NCBI RefSeq assembly: GCF_002234535.1
Contig: NZ_CP022521.1
Coordinates: 5,332,001-5,396,000, forward strand
Direction of reading: 5' to 3'
Length of the DNA: 64,000 bases
DNA from: Actinoalloteichus hoggarensis
GTDB lineage: Bacteria; Actinomycetota; Actinomycetes; Mycobacteriales; Pseudonocardiaceae
The notes under the pieces were generated by a model, which was given only the letters and a program-made list of their open reading frames with translations, searched no databases and was not told where the DNA came from. This document shows positions 25,447 through 34,663 of the stretch, piece by piece. The position numbers and the translations under genes are program-made. How positions within the stretch are numbered: position 1 is the first letter of the stretch; every line of letters starts with the position of its first letter.

Positions 25447-28400
25447 GTGAGCAATCCACTGGTGGCCGAGGTGGTGGACTCGACGACGCCCACGTCGGGT
25501 CTGTCGTTGGTGGAATCGGTGAACTCCACCAGCACCGCCATTCAGAACGGCGACTGGCTCGAAGCGGGCCTGGGCACCGCAGACCTCGTCATGACCGCCC
25601 TGGACCCCTTCGCCGCCATCATCTCCAACGGCGTCGGCTGGCTCCTCGAACACGTCGGACCCCTCTCCGACGCACTCGACTCCCTCGCAGGCAACCCCGA
25701 CGAGATCCGCTCCCACGCCGAGACCTGGACCAACGTCGCAGGCGAAGTCAACTCCGTCTCCACCGAACTCGGCAACCTCATCAAGTCCGACATCACCACC
25801 TGGACCGGTGCCGCCGCCGACGCCTACCGGGAGCGCGCCGCCGACACCGCCAACCTCATCCTCGCCGCGGGCAACGCCGCCCAGGGAGCCGCCGACGGCA
25901 TCCAGCTGGCGGGCGAGGTCGTCACCGCCGTCCGCGACGCCGTCCGCGACATCATCGCCGACGTCGTCGGCTCCATGGTCTCCTGGGCACTCCAGGTGTT
26001 GTTCACCCTCGGCATCGGACTCATCTGGGTCGTCCCCAAAGTCGTCGCCAAAGTCGCCCAGACCGCCGCCAAGATCGCCCAACTCATCACCAAGCTCACC
26101 TCGTCCATGTCCAGACTCACCCCACTACTCAAAAAACTCGGCGACGACTTCGCCAGCGCGGGCAACGGCCTCAAAGCCATCAAGACCAGCGACAACCACC
26201 ACGCACGCAGCCTCGACGCACCCCCGACGATCAACCCCAGCGCCAGCCGAGGCGGCGGCGAGATGCCGCCGCCGATCCAGCCCGACCTCCACGGCGGCAG
26301 CGGGAGCCGGGGCGGCCCCGACATCTCCCCCGCCAACGCAGGCCCGGACGCACCCCGAGGCGGACCGGACATCGGACCCACCGGCAGCCGAGGCGGGCCG
26401 GACGTCGCTCCGGCTGGAACACAGGGCCCGGACAACCCCCGAGACCGAGCCATTCCGGTGAACGACAGGTTCTGCGAGTCCGATCCCGTCGACGTCGTCA
26501 CCGGCGAGATGATCATCAGCCAGACCGATCTCGATCTGCCCGGAGTCCTTCCTCTCGTGCTGGAACGGATGCACGGATCCGCCTACCGGTCCGGCCGGCT
26601 GTTCGGCCCCTCCTGGGCGGCGACGCTCGACCAGCGTCTGGAGATCACGCCGACCGGCCCTCGGTACTTCTCCGCGGACGGCATGGTGCTGCACTTCCCA
26701 CCGTCAGGGCCGGGTGAGGCAGTGTGGCCGATCACCGGGCCGAAACTGCTGCTCGCCCGCGACGCAAGCGGCACGTACGTCCTGTTCGATCCGACGAGCG
26801 GTAGGCGCTCCTACTTCGCGCCGCTGTCGGGGGCCGACTCCCGGCTGCCGCTGCGCGGCATCGTCGATCGGCAGGGTCACCAGATCGGAATCGACCACGA
26901 TGCCGCAGGGGCACCGGTGCTGCTGCGCCATTCCGGGGGCTACCTGGTGGGGGTCAGGTCCGACCAGGGTCGGATCACGACTCTCACTCTGCTGGGGGCG
27001 GGACGAAGCCCCGACGTCCTCGTCGCGACCTTCCGCTACGACGCGGCAGGCGACCTGGTAGCGGTGTTCCACGGCGACGACTCGGCGAACGCGATGCGCT
27101 TCGAGTACGACGCCGAGCACCGGATCATCGGCTGGGTCGACCGCACCGGCGCCTGGTACCGCTACGAGTACGACGCGGCGGGACTCTGCGTCCGCACCAC
27201 CGGGTCGCATGACTACGTCAACGGCTCGTTCCACTACGACCGTGCCCGGCTGACCACCACCGCCACCGACTCCCTCGGCGCGGTCAAGACCTTCCGATAC
27301 ACCCCGTCCGGACAGGTTGTCGCCGAGGTCGACGCGACCGGGGCGGTCACCCGCTACGACTGGGATCGGCACGACCGGCTCGTCGCCGTCACCGACGCGG
27401 CCAGCAGGATCACCCGTAACTCGTGGAACGCGGCGGGCGATCTGATCGCCGTCACGCATCCCGACGGCGGTCGGACCCACCGGGAGTACGACGCCCAGCA
27501 CCGCCTGATTCGGGAGACCGGTCCGGACGGTGCCGCCTTCGCCTGGGAATACGACGAAGCCGGTTTCCTGACGGCCGAGATCGCGCCTGATGGGACCCGG
27601 ACCACCCACTCCTTCGACGCTGAGACCCGTACCCGGTTGACGACGGACCCGATGGGCCGCACCACGCTGGTCACGGTGGACTCCTTCGGGCTTCCCGCGG
27701 CCGTCACCGACCCGGCGGGCAACACCATCCGCTGTCGCCGTGACCTGTTCTGCCGCGTCGTCGAGACCGTGGACGAACTCGGCCGGATCACCCGCTACGG
27801 CTGGACGGGCGATGGCCTGCCCGCATGGCGGACCGACCCGGACGGCGGCACCGAACGCTGGTCGTACGATGGCGAGGGCAACTGCGTCGAATACGTCGAC
27901 GTGCTCGGCCGGGTCACCCGCACCGAGTTCGGCCCCTTCAACCTGCCCACCAGCCGCGTCGGACCCGACGGCCGTCGACTGACTTTCGACTACGACACCG
28001 AACTGCGACTGGCGGCCGTGACCGACCATGACGGCGCCCGGTGGACCTACGAGAGCGACGCCGCGGGCCGTCTCGTGTCCGAGACGGACTTCGACGGCCA
28101 CACCGTCACCTACACGAGAGATGCGACCGGGCTGCTGCTCTCCCGCACCAACAGCGTCGGGCAGACCATCTCCTACGAACGAGACGCCACGGGCCGGATC
28201 GTCGCCGAGACCGCGGACGGTGTCACGACCAGGTACAGCCACGACGAGTCGGGACGGAGGGTCCGAGCGGTCAACGACCACGTCGACTTCCGGCTCGCCT
28301 ACGACGACTCGGGCCGAGTCATCTCGCAGAGCTGGAACGGCGCCGCGGTGACCACCACCCACGACGCGACCGGGCGCAGGCTCACCCGGACGACTCCCTC

Positions 28401-30678
28401 TGGCGTGGAGAGCGTGTGGACCTACGACACGAACGGCCGTCCCGACTCGCTGACCACCGCTGGGCGAACGCTGCGTTTCGAATGGAGCCCGACAGGACGC
28501 GAGGTACGACGTGACCTCGGCGCAGGCGCGGCCCTCACACAGACCTGGGACGACGCGGACAGGCTGCGCAGCCAGGCACTCACCGTCAGCGGTGCCTCGG
28601 CCGTCGAGGTGGTGGCTCAACGACGGGCCTATGTCTACCGCAGTGGCGGCGAGGTGCTGGCGGTCACCGATCAGCTCGCCGGTCCGAAGGAGTTCGAACT
28701 CGATCCGTCCGGCCGGGTGACATCGGTACGCGGCACCTCACCACACGGAGCGGACTGGACGGAGCAGTACGCCTACGACGGCCGAGGCGCGATCGTCCGG
28801 GCCAGCCGTGACGCAGAGCACACCGCCGAGCAGGCGTCGCGGCTCCGCGAATACTCGGGAACGCTGATCACCCGGGCGGGCGACGAGACCTTCGAGTACG
28901 ACGGGCACGGCCGGGTCATCGCCCGACGACGTCAGGTCGGCGAGGACTCCCGGGTCTGGACCTATTCCTGGGATTCCTACGACCGGCTGGTCGGCGTGCG
29001 CAGCCCCGACGGCGAGAGCTGGCGATACCGATACGACCCGATCGGACGACGCATCGCCAAGGAGCGACTGGCCGAGAACGGCGGGACCGAGCAGATCGTC
29101 GTGGAGCGTGTCGACTTCGTCTGGGACGGCGAGGTACTGGCCGAACAGGTACACACCCGGACCGTCGACGGGGAGAAGACGGCCACGGTGACCACCTGGG
29201 AGTGGGAGCTGTCCGGTCCACGTGCCCTCAGTCAACACGAGCACGCCCTCGGATCCGCCGACGCGGAGTCGACCACCGAACGCTTCCACGCGATCGTGGC
29301 CGATCTGGTCGGGACACCCTCGGAACTGGTTGATGAACACGGACGGGTGACTCGGCAGGCACCTGCCGATCTCTGGGGCCGCCAGGTGCTGCCCGCAGCC
29401 GAGTCGGTCACGCCGCTGCGGTTCCCCGGCCAGTACCACGACGGTGAGACGGGCCTGCACTACAACCGCTTCCGGTATTACGACCCGGCAACGGCCCGCT
29501 ACCTCTCCGCCGACCCCTTGGGGCTGGACCCCGCACCCGACAACCACTCCTACGTCACCAATCCCATCCACGAGCTGGACCCGCTGGGACTACGGCGGTC
29601 GAGCGCCACCGCGGCTTCCGGCGGAGACGGCGGGAACGGCGGGAACGGCGGGAACGGAAAACGCCTCGGCGGCTGCGACAGCAGCGCGCCACCACCCAAG
29701 AGGTCCCGCCGCAATCAGAATCAGCCGCCGGAGATCCCCTACGACGACAGGGCGGGGGAGCCTGCACGACCAGGCGGCGGGGGATTCGCACTGCCCAACG
29801 GTCATCGAGACTCGGCCGTCCTCACCGGCTGGGATGGACGGCGTCACCGCGTGGAGCGTACCGACCAGGACCCCCCTGGCAGCGCCTCGCCTGGTGAGCG
29901 CGAGAACCAGAACTACGGCCGCTTCCGAGTGGATCACGAAGTGGATGAGTCGCAGCGATTCGATACACGCCCGCAGGACCCTTCCGCGCCACCGCCCCGG
30001 CATGGCACCACGGATTCCGGACTCCCGGCCAGCGCTTACGTCTCTCAGCAGGAGATCGACCGCTTCGCCGGCAGGAGAGACCAGTTCCCGAGCCAGAATC
30101 AGACCATGGGCGGATCCGCCTCGGATGCTGCACGGCATTCCGGTCCCACCTATGATTCCCCGTATCATTGGAACCATAAACAACCGGCGGCGAACGGCGG
30201 CATCGATCATCGGAACCCGCAACAGCCTGACAACATGGTAGCAGGCACGGCTGGCGCGAACTACCGACATCTCAACCTCGAAGATGCCGGAAGGAACGTC
30301 GGCGTGCCGATGAACGGCGTGTCGGTTTCGACGTACATCCCCGACCTCCCGATCAACGCCGGTACGAACTCGTACGCCGATGCGACCTACCGTTTTCATT
30401 CCGCTGCCAACCCGAATATGCGTTACGACTATAAAATCGACCTGCAAGACCCGCAGATGCCCCGCCAGGCCAACGCGGGCTACGCCGAAAGGCAGGCCTA
30501 CGTCGACCAGGCCATGTTCACGATGAGCCATCTGAAGCAGGCGGGCGCAAACCTAGACGAATTCCATCCTGGAATGAATGACGCCGTGCCGAATTCCCCT
30601 GATCGCGCTTCCGATCCGAATTCCTATTCCGATTTCGATTCCGATTCCGATCGATCACGTAATTCACCGCGTCGGTAG
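25447..30678 (+). CDS. WXG-like/RHS polymorphic toxin with candidate nuclease tip
   Basis: The 1743-residue protein joins the same WXG-like and hydrophobic module as the protein at 17385 (about 1-270), a Gly/Pro linker, a DUF6531-like segment (about 343, SDPVDVVTGEMIISQTDLD), YD repeats (about 510-1270), the RHS core (about 1320, TPLRFPGQYHDGETGLHYN) and an intact self-cleavage motif PIHELDPLGL (Asp1378). The released tip is about 360 residues. It contains HWNHKQPAANGG (His1574, His1577) and NPQQPDNMVAGTAGANYRHL, reminiscent of HNH-like toxin nucleases (inference, no family match made). The tip DNA is visibly AT-richer than the shell. The start is a GTG. No immunity gene is apparent in the 295 bp after it. 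Confidence 0.88.
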   Translation: MSNPLVAEVVDSTTPTSGLSLVESVNSTSTAIQNGDWLEAGLGTADLVMTALDPFAAIISNGVGWLLEHVGPLSDALDSLAGNPDEIRSHAETWTNVAGEVNSVSTELGNLIKSDITTWTGAAADAYRERAADTANLILAAGNAAQGAADGIQLAGEVVTAVRDAVRDIIADVVGSMVSWALQVLFTLGIGLIWVVPKVVAKVAQTAAKIAQLITKLTSSMSRLTPLLKKLGDDFASAGNGLKAIKTSDNHHARSLDAPPTINPSASRGGGEMPPPIQPDLHGGSGSRGGPDISPANAGPDAPRGGPDIGPTGSRGGPDVAPAGTQGPDNPRDRAIPVNDRFCESDPVDVVTGEMIISQTDLDLPGVLPLVLERMHGSAYRSGRLFGPSWAATLDQRLEITPTGPRYFSADGMVLHFPPSGPGEAVWPITGPKLLLARDASGTYVLFDPTSGRRSYFAPLSGADSRLPLRGIVDRQGHQIGIDHDAAGAPVLLRHSGGYLVGVRSDQGRITTLTLLGAGRSPDVLVATFRYDAAGDLVAVFHGDDSANAMRFEYDAEHRIIGWVDRTGAWYRYEYDAAGLCVRTTGSHDYVNGSFHYDRARLTTTATDSLGAVKTFRYTPSGQVVAEVDATGAVTRYDWDRHDRLVAVTDAASRITRNSWNAAGDLIAVTHPDGGRTHREYDAQHRLIRETGPDGAAFAWEYDEAGFLTAEIAPDGTRTTHSFDAETRTRLTTDPMGRTTLVTVDSFGLPAAVTDPAGNTIRCRRDLFCRVVETVDELGRITRYGWTGDGLPAWRTDPDGGTERWSYDGEGNCVEYVDVLGRVTRTEFGPFNLPTSRVGPDGRRLTFDYDTELRLAAVTDHDGARWTYESDAAGRLVSETDFDGHTVTYTRDATGLLLSRTNSVGQTISYERDATGRIVAETADGVTTRYSHDESGRRVRAVNDHVDFRLAYDDSGRVISQSWNGAAVTTTHDATGRRLTRTTPSGVESVWTYDTNGRPDSLTTAGRTLRFEWSPTGREVRRDLGAGAALTQTWDDADRLRSQALTVSGASAVEVVAQRRAYVYRSGGEVLAVTDQLAGPKEFELDPSGRVTSVRGTSPHGADWTEQYAYDGRGAIVRASRDAEHTAEQASRLREYSGTLITRAGDETFEYDGHGRVIARRRQVGEDSRVWTYSWDSYDRLVGVRSPDGESWRYRYDPIGRRIAKERLAENGGTEQIVVERVDFVWDGEVLAEQVHTRTVDGEKTATVTTWEWELSGPRALSQHEHALGSADAESTTERFHAIVADLVGTPSELVDEHGRVTRQAPADLWGRQVLPAAESVTPLRFPGQYHDGETGLHYNRFRYYDPATARYLSADPLGLDPAPDNHSYVTNPIHELDPLGLRRSSATAASGGDGGNGGNGGNGKRLGGCDSSAPPPKRSRRNQNQPPEIPYDDRAGEPARPGGGGFALPNGHRDSAVLTGWDGRRHRVERTDQDPPGSASPGERENQNYGRFRVDHEVDESQRFDTRPQDPSAPPPRHGTTDSGLPASAYVSQQEIDRFAGRRDQFPSQNQTMGGSASDAARHSGPTYDSPYHWNHKQPAANGGIDHRNPQQPDNMVAGTAGANYRHLNLEDAGRNVGVPMNGVSVSTYIPDLPINAGTNSYADATYRFHSAANPNMRYDYKIDLQDPQMPRQANAGYAERQAYVDQAMFTMSHLKQAGANLDEFHPGMNDAVPNSPDRASDPNSYSDFDSDSDRSRNSPRR
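25502..26261. repeat. 760-bp direct repeat, copy 2 (partner 17440-18199)
   Basis: Second copy of the repeat described at 17440-18199, in the same orientation. The bordering codons (MSNPLVAEVVDSTTPTSG against MSNPLVADVVDSTSSTSG) have diverged, while the interior has not. Confidence 0.92.
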
Positions 30679-30920
30679 CGGCCGGTGCAGTCTCCTGCGG
30701 CCTTCTTATGATCGCGGCGTGGTGTGAGCCGTCCGCGCACCGCATGTCTCGGCTCACGTCCTCCGTCTCCCGAGGAAGCCTCTTACCGTCGGGCTTCGCA
30801 GGTTCCCGGCGACTTCGATCGATTCCTCGCGCGAGCCGGCACCGACGGCGATGTGAGAGCAGGACGATCCACCGCATGTCCGGTGCACACGCCATACAGA
30901 AGATCCGAGAGACGTTCGCT

Positions 30921-30966
30921 CCACTCGGCGTGCCCGGCGCCCGCGGGCGCCGGGCACGCCGAGTGG
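30921..30966. terminator. 46-bp perfect palindrome, likely bidirectional terminator
   Basis: A perfect inverted repeat, 23 bases each side (left arm ccactcggcgtgcccggcgc plus ccg), lies between the RHS toxin gene and the convergent phosphofructokinase gene, 7 bp beyond the stop of the latter. The rest of the 295-bp gap holds no recognised gene. Confidence 0.75.
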
Positions 30967-30972
30967 GATGGA

Positions 30973-31998
30973 TCAGCCGAAGAAGACCTCGGCCTCGGCG
31001 TAGCGCGAGGCGGGGACGGTCTTCAGCTCGGCGGTGGCCTCGGCGAGCTTGACGCGGACGATGTCGGTGCCGCGCAGGGCGACCATCACGCCGAAGTCCG
31101 AGTCGTGCACCGCGTCGATGGCGTGCAGGCCGAAGCGGGTGGCCAGCACCCGGTCGTAGGCCGTCGGGGTGCCGCCGCGCTGGACGTGGCCGAGGACGAC
31201 CGCCCGCGACTCCTTGCCGGTCCGGGTGGCGATCTCCTCCGCCAGCCAGTTGCCGACGCCGCCGAGGCGGACGTGACCGAAGGCGTCCTTCTCACCGTGG
31301 CTGAGCACGGCCTCGCCGCCCTTGGGGACCGCGCCCTCGGCGACGACGATGATCGGGGCGTACTCCCGCTCGAAGCGGCGCTCGACCCAGCCGACGACCT
31401 GGTCGATGTCGAACTCCCGCTCCGGGGTCAGGATCACGTTCGCGCCGCCCGCCAGCCCGGAGTGCAGCGCGATCCATCCCGCGTGACGGCCCATGACCTC
31501 GACGACCAGCGCGCGGTGGTGGGACTCCGCCGTGGTCCGCAGCCGGTCGATGGCCTCGGTGGCGATGTGGACCGCCGTGTCGAAGCCGAAGGTGTAGTCG
31601 GTGGCGTTGAGGTCGTTGTCGATCGTCTTCGGGACGCCGACGACGCCGATGCCGTCGTCGGTGAGCCGCTTCGCCACGCCGAGGGTGTCCTCGCCGCCGA
31701 TCGCGACCAGCGCGTCGACGCCCTGGTCGGCCAGCGTCGCGCGGATGGCGTCGACGCCGCCCTCGGTCTTGTACGGGTTGGTCCTGGAGGAGCCCAGGAT
31801 GGTCCCGCCCCTGGTGAGGATGTCCTCCACCTGGTCGAGCCCCAGCGGCTTGGTCAGCCCCTCGATCGGGCCTCTCCAGCCGTTGCGGAACCCGACGAAC
31901 TCGTGCCCGTAGACCTCGACGCCCTTGCGGACCACCGCTCGGATGACCGCGTTCAGACCCGGGCAGTCGCCGCCGCCGGTGAGCACACCGATGCGCAT
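30973..31998 (-). CDS. pfkA: 6-phosphofructokinase (group III, GGED/PKT variant)
   Basis: The 341-residue protein has the phosphofructokinase fold: start MRIGVLTGGGDCPGLNAVIR, then AIGGEDTLGVAKRL, GVPKTIDNDL with the catalytic Asp, and EVMGRHAGWIALHSG. It phosphorylates fructose 6-phosphate in glycolysis. At the two positions that separate donor types (E. coli Gly104 and Gly124) it has Asp (GGED) and Lys (PKTIDND), the pattern of pyrophosphate-using enzymes. Some actinomycete enzymes with this pattern nevertheless use ATP, so the donor is uncertain. The ATG at 31998 has aggagg twelve bases upstream. It stands alone. Confidence 0.93.
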   Translation of the reverse strand: MRIGVLTGGGDCPGLNAVIRAVVRKGVEVYGHEFVGFRNGWRGPIEGLTKPLGLDQVEDILTRGGTILGSSRTNPYKTEGGVDAIRATLADQGVDALVAIGGEDTLGVAKRLTDDGIGVVGVPKTIDNDLNATDYTFGFDTAVHIATEAIDRLRTTAESHHRALVVEVMGRHAGWIALHSGLAGGANVILTPEREFDIDQVVGWVERRFEREYAPIIVVAEGAVPKGGEAVLSHGEKDAFGHVRLGGVGNWLAEEIATRTGKESRAVVLGHVQRGGTPTAYDRVLATRFGLHAIDAVHDSDFGVMVALRGTDIVRVKLAEATAELKTVPASRYAEAEVFFG

Positions 31999-32560
31999 CT
32001 TCTCGTCTCGCCTCCTGTGTCGACCTCGCCGGTCGGACCGACCGGCCTCGCCGTGCCCGACCGTTCTCCGACCTGCGGGCAGCACCACGCCCGAGCGGCC
32101 GCGGCGAAGAACAGGGGCGCCGTGAGCCTGCCACGGACTGGATCGGTGCAGCAATGGGGGTGGACCATCCGACCCCACATCGACATGATCCGCCGACCGC
32201 TGGATCGGCGACCACCGGCCGTGGATCGGCCGGGCGTACGGCGCCGGCGCGGCGGCCGGCGCCCGAGTCGCGGTGCTGTGACGAGTCGCGGCGGGCCGAA
32301 GTCTCGGCGCGGCGGGCCGGGTGAAGGCGCGACGGCCCGTCGGTTCGCCGGGCGGGTGCTCGATTCGCCGCGCCCCGGCTCGGCGGGCGCGAGGGAAGGC
32401 GCGAGGCCGGGCACGTCTCGTCGCCGCCACCGTGTGAGGCGACGCACCGCCATCGGGCACGGGCGACGCGGCGCGGTCATCGACGACCGACACGGCGGCG
32501 GCGCCGACCGGCCGCCGCGCCGCCGGCCGGACAGCTCGACACCCCGACAGAACGGCGCCC
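31999..32560. other. Gene-less stretch upstream of pfkA
   Basis: About 560 bp between the exoribonuclease stop and the phosphofructokinase start, both on the minus strand. It should hold the pfkA promoter. Open frames here give arginine- and proline-rich translations without family features. Short repeats of ggatcggc near 32200 are the only pattern I see. Confidence 0.5.
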
Positions 32561-33082
32561 CTAGTCCGACGAGGACTTCGAGGCGCCCGCCGCCTCGCGC
32601 TGCTCCCAGTGCCGCTGGATGACCCGCCAGCGGGCCAGATTGTGGCGGGCGTCGGCCAGCGCGTCGTGCGCGTCCAGCGGGGCGGGCGGCAGCGTGGGCC
32701 TGCCGACGTCCTCCCACCGCTGGCGCAGCTCGCGGGTGAAGCGGGGCAGCGGGCGCGGCAGCGCGGGCATGGCACCCCAGAGCTGGGCCAGCGCGACGTG
32801 GTCGTAGGCGGCGAACCACGCCCACAACTCGATCTCCTCGCCCGGCGCGCGCAGGTATTCGAGCAGGTTCCGGCGGATCGCGTCGCGGCTCTGCCAGGCC
32901 TGGTCGGCGGGCGGGGGCAGCTTGGGCAGCACGTTGCGCCGCACCCACGGCCCGGCCCGCTCCGGATCGAACTCGGTGGAGACCGCGTAGAACTCGCGGC
33001 CCTGCTCGTCGACTGCTCCGATCGAGACCAGCTCGATCGTCGTACCGTCCTCGATGAACTCGCAGTCGTAGAAGTAGCGCAC
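32561..33082 (-). CDS. Rv2179c-type 3'-5' exoribonuclease (DEDDh)
   Basis: The 173-residue protein matches the small exoribonuclease AS family of M. tuberculosis Rv2179c. The first acidic pair is in YFYDCEFIEDG (Asp6, Glu8), the second Asp in WFAAYDHVAL, and the last His/Asp in DAHDALADARHNL. The family trims 3' overhangs of RNA, with a preference for adenylates. The start is GTG 33082, as the sequence MRYFYDCEF matches the family start. The C-terminal ten residues are polar and variable. Confidence 0.92.
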   Translation of the reverse strand: MRYFYDCEFIEDGTTIELVSIGAVDEQGREFYAVSTEFDPERAGPWVRRNVLPKLPPPADQAWQSRDAIRRNLLEYLRAPGEEIELWAWFAAYDHVALAQLWGAMPALPRPLPRFTRELRQRWEDVGRPTLPPAPLDAHDALADARHNLARWRVIQRHWEQREAAGASKSSSD

Positions 33083-33693
33083 CGAACCACCCTAAGGGGC
33101 AGCGCGCGACCACGATCCGGGCGCCGCTGCTTCCGCCGTGATCCGGGGCGAGTCGCACCCACGGCGCGGGACCACCGAGCTCCCGGTGATCCGCATGGTC
33201 TTCGACGTCCACGGCCGAGGACGTCTGCCGGGCGGCTCGACCACAGGCCGATCGGGTGACGGTCCGCTTCGGCTTGGCGAGCATCGCCGTGCGGCGGGCG
33301 ATCTCACATGCCTGCCGTCGGCGACGTGAACTCGCCGCGACGGCGGAGGCGACGGCGGACGAAGTCGCCCGGCGGGCGTCGTCCACAGTCGAGTTCCTGA
33401 GTCGGCACGCGGGCTCGATCGCGCCGACCGTCGCAGGGCCGGGCGGAGTCGGTCCGCCCGCGCGGGCCTCGGAGCGACTGGTCGAGGCCCCCGGGGGAAC
33501 CGACGAGAAACGAGAGCCGCGACCCATAAGGGGGTCACGGGCGAGGCCTCACGCCCGTTCTCGGGCCGAGCGGACCGGTGACGCCGCAACCCGTCCAGCG
33601 TCGACGGCGACAATCGACGCCGCCGTCCAGCTCCCCGCCCAGGCCGTCGTGCACCGGATTCCGGCGCGGCCGCCGCCAGGACGGCGGATCCGT
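33083..33693. other. Gene-less stretch
   Basis: About 610 bp between the exoribonuclease start and the acyltransferase stop. It must hold the exoribonuclease promoter. A plus-strand frame from GTG 33256 gives a helical-looking first 60 residues but has no ribosome site and runs on antisense through the acyltransferase, so I do not call it. In mycobacteria the mptC and Rv2180c genes sit here; I see neither. Confidence 0.5.
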
Positions 33694-34440
33694 TCAGCCC
33701 GCCTTGGACTCCGGGAGTCGGTCGCTCGTCGACCGGTTCTTCGGCGCGGCGGCCTCCGCCTCGCCGGACAGCTCCGCCTTGGCCTTGGTGGCGTAGATGT
33801 CGACGTACTCCTGACCGGACAGCTCCATCAGGGCGTACATGATCTCGTCGGTGATCGACCGCTCGACGAACCGGTCGCCCGCCAGGCCCTCGTAGCGCGA
33901 GAAGTCCAGCGGCTTCCCGACGACGATCTTGATCGGATACGGCCGCCACATCTTCGAGCCGATGGGGTTGGCCTTGTCCGTGCCGAAGACGACCACCGGG
34001 ATCACCGGCACCTCGGCCTCCAGCGCCATGCGTGCCACGCCCGTCTTGCCCTTGTACAGCCTGCCGTCCGGGGAGCGGGTGCCCTCGGGGTAGATGCCGA
34101 GCAGCCTGCCCTCCTTGAGCAGCCGCACGGCCGTGTTCATGGTGGCCTGGGCCGCCGAACCACCGGAGCGGTCGATCGGCACCTGGCCGATCGAAGTGAA
34201 GAACAGCTTCTTCAGCCGCCCCTTCACCCCCTTGCCGGTGAAGTACTCCCGCTTGGCGAGGAAGGTCACCCGCCGGGGGATCTTCAACGGCATGAAGAAG
34301 GAGTCGGCCACCGCCACGTGGTTGCCTGCCAGGATCGCCCCGCCGCGCTGCGGAATGTTTTCGGCGCCTTCAATCCGAGGCCGAAAGAACAACCGCATTA
34401 GGGGTCCCAAGAAGATGTGCTTCATCAACCAGTAGACCAC
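33694..34440 (-). CDS. 1-acyl-sn-glycerol-3-phosphate acyltransferase (PlsC family)
   Basis: The 248-residue protein has the acyltransferase motifs NHVAVADSFF (block I, His and Asp four residues apart) and YPEGTRSPDG (block III), with VPVIPVVVFGTD as block IV. It should transfer an acyl group to lysophosphatidate in phospholipid synthesis, at the inner face of the membrane. The position matches M. tuberculosis Rv2182c. The N-terminus MKHIFLGPLMRLFFRP is amphipathic; the start GTG at 34440 could instead be the ATG five codons on. The last 30 residues are charged and variable. It is divergent from the esterase gene. Confidence 0.92.
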   Translation of the reverse strand: MVYWLMKHIFLGPLMRLFFRPRIEGAENIPQRGGAILAGNHVAVADSFFMPLKIPRRVTFLAKREYFTGKGVKGRLKKLFFTSIGQVPIDRSGGSAAQATMNTAVRLLKEGRLLGIYPEGTRSPDGRLYKGKTGVARMALEAEVPVIPVVVFGTDKANPIGSKMWRPYPIKIVVGKPLDFSRYEGLAGDRFVERSITDEIMYALMELSGQEYVDIYATKAKAELSGEAEAAAPKNRSTSDRLPESKAG

Positions 34441-34663
34441 TGACCGTGCGCCTCCCTAACGACCACCGCCCGGCGGACCAGCCTGCGGGCATCGCCGACC
34501 AAGACTACGGACCACACCACCGGTCGCACAACGTGAGCGCCTGTGATAAAGCCGAGGCCGGGAGGGCCCGCAGGCAGGCTTTCCTCCCGCAGGTCCGGCA
34601 GGCGTGGCACGATGGCGCTGCCGCTTCTCTGCGGTGTCGATCACGGATGCGAGGGAGACGACG

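Noticed and set aside
31292-32215. Long minus-strand frame parallel to pfkA
   Set aside because: It is an out-of-frame reading of the phosphofructokinase gene, rich in Arg and Gly.
33256-34401. Plus-strand open frame whose first 60 residues look helical
   Set aside because: It has no ribosome site and runs antisense through the whole acyltransferase gene; the open frame is expected from GC-rich codon bias.
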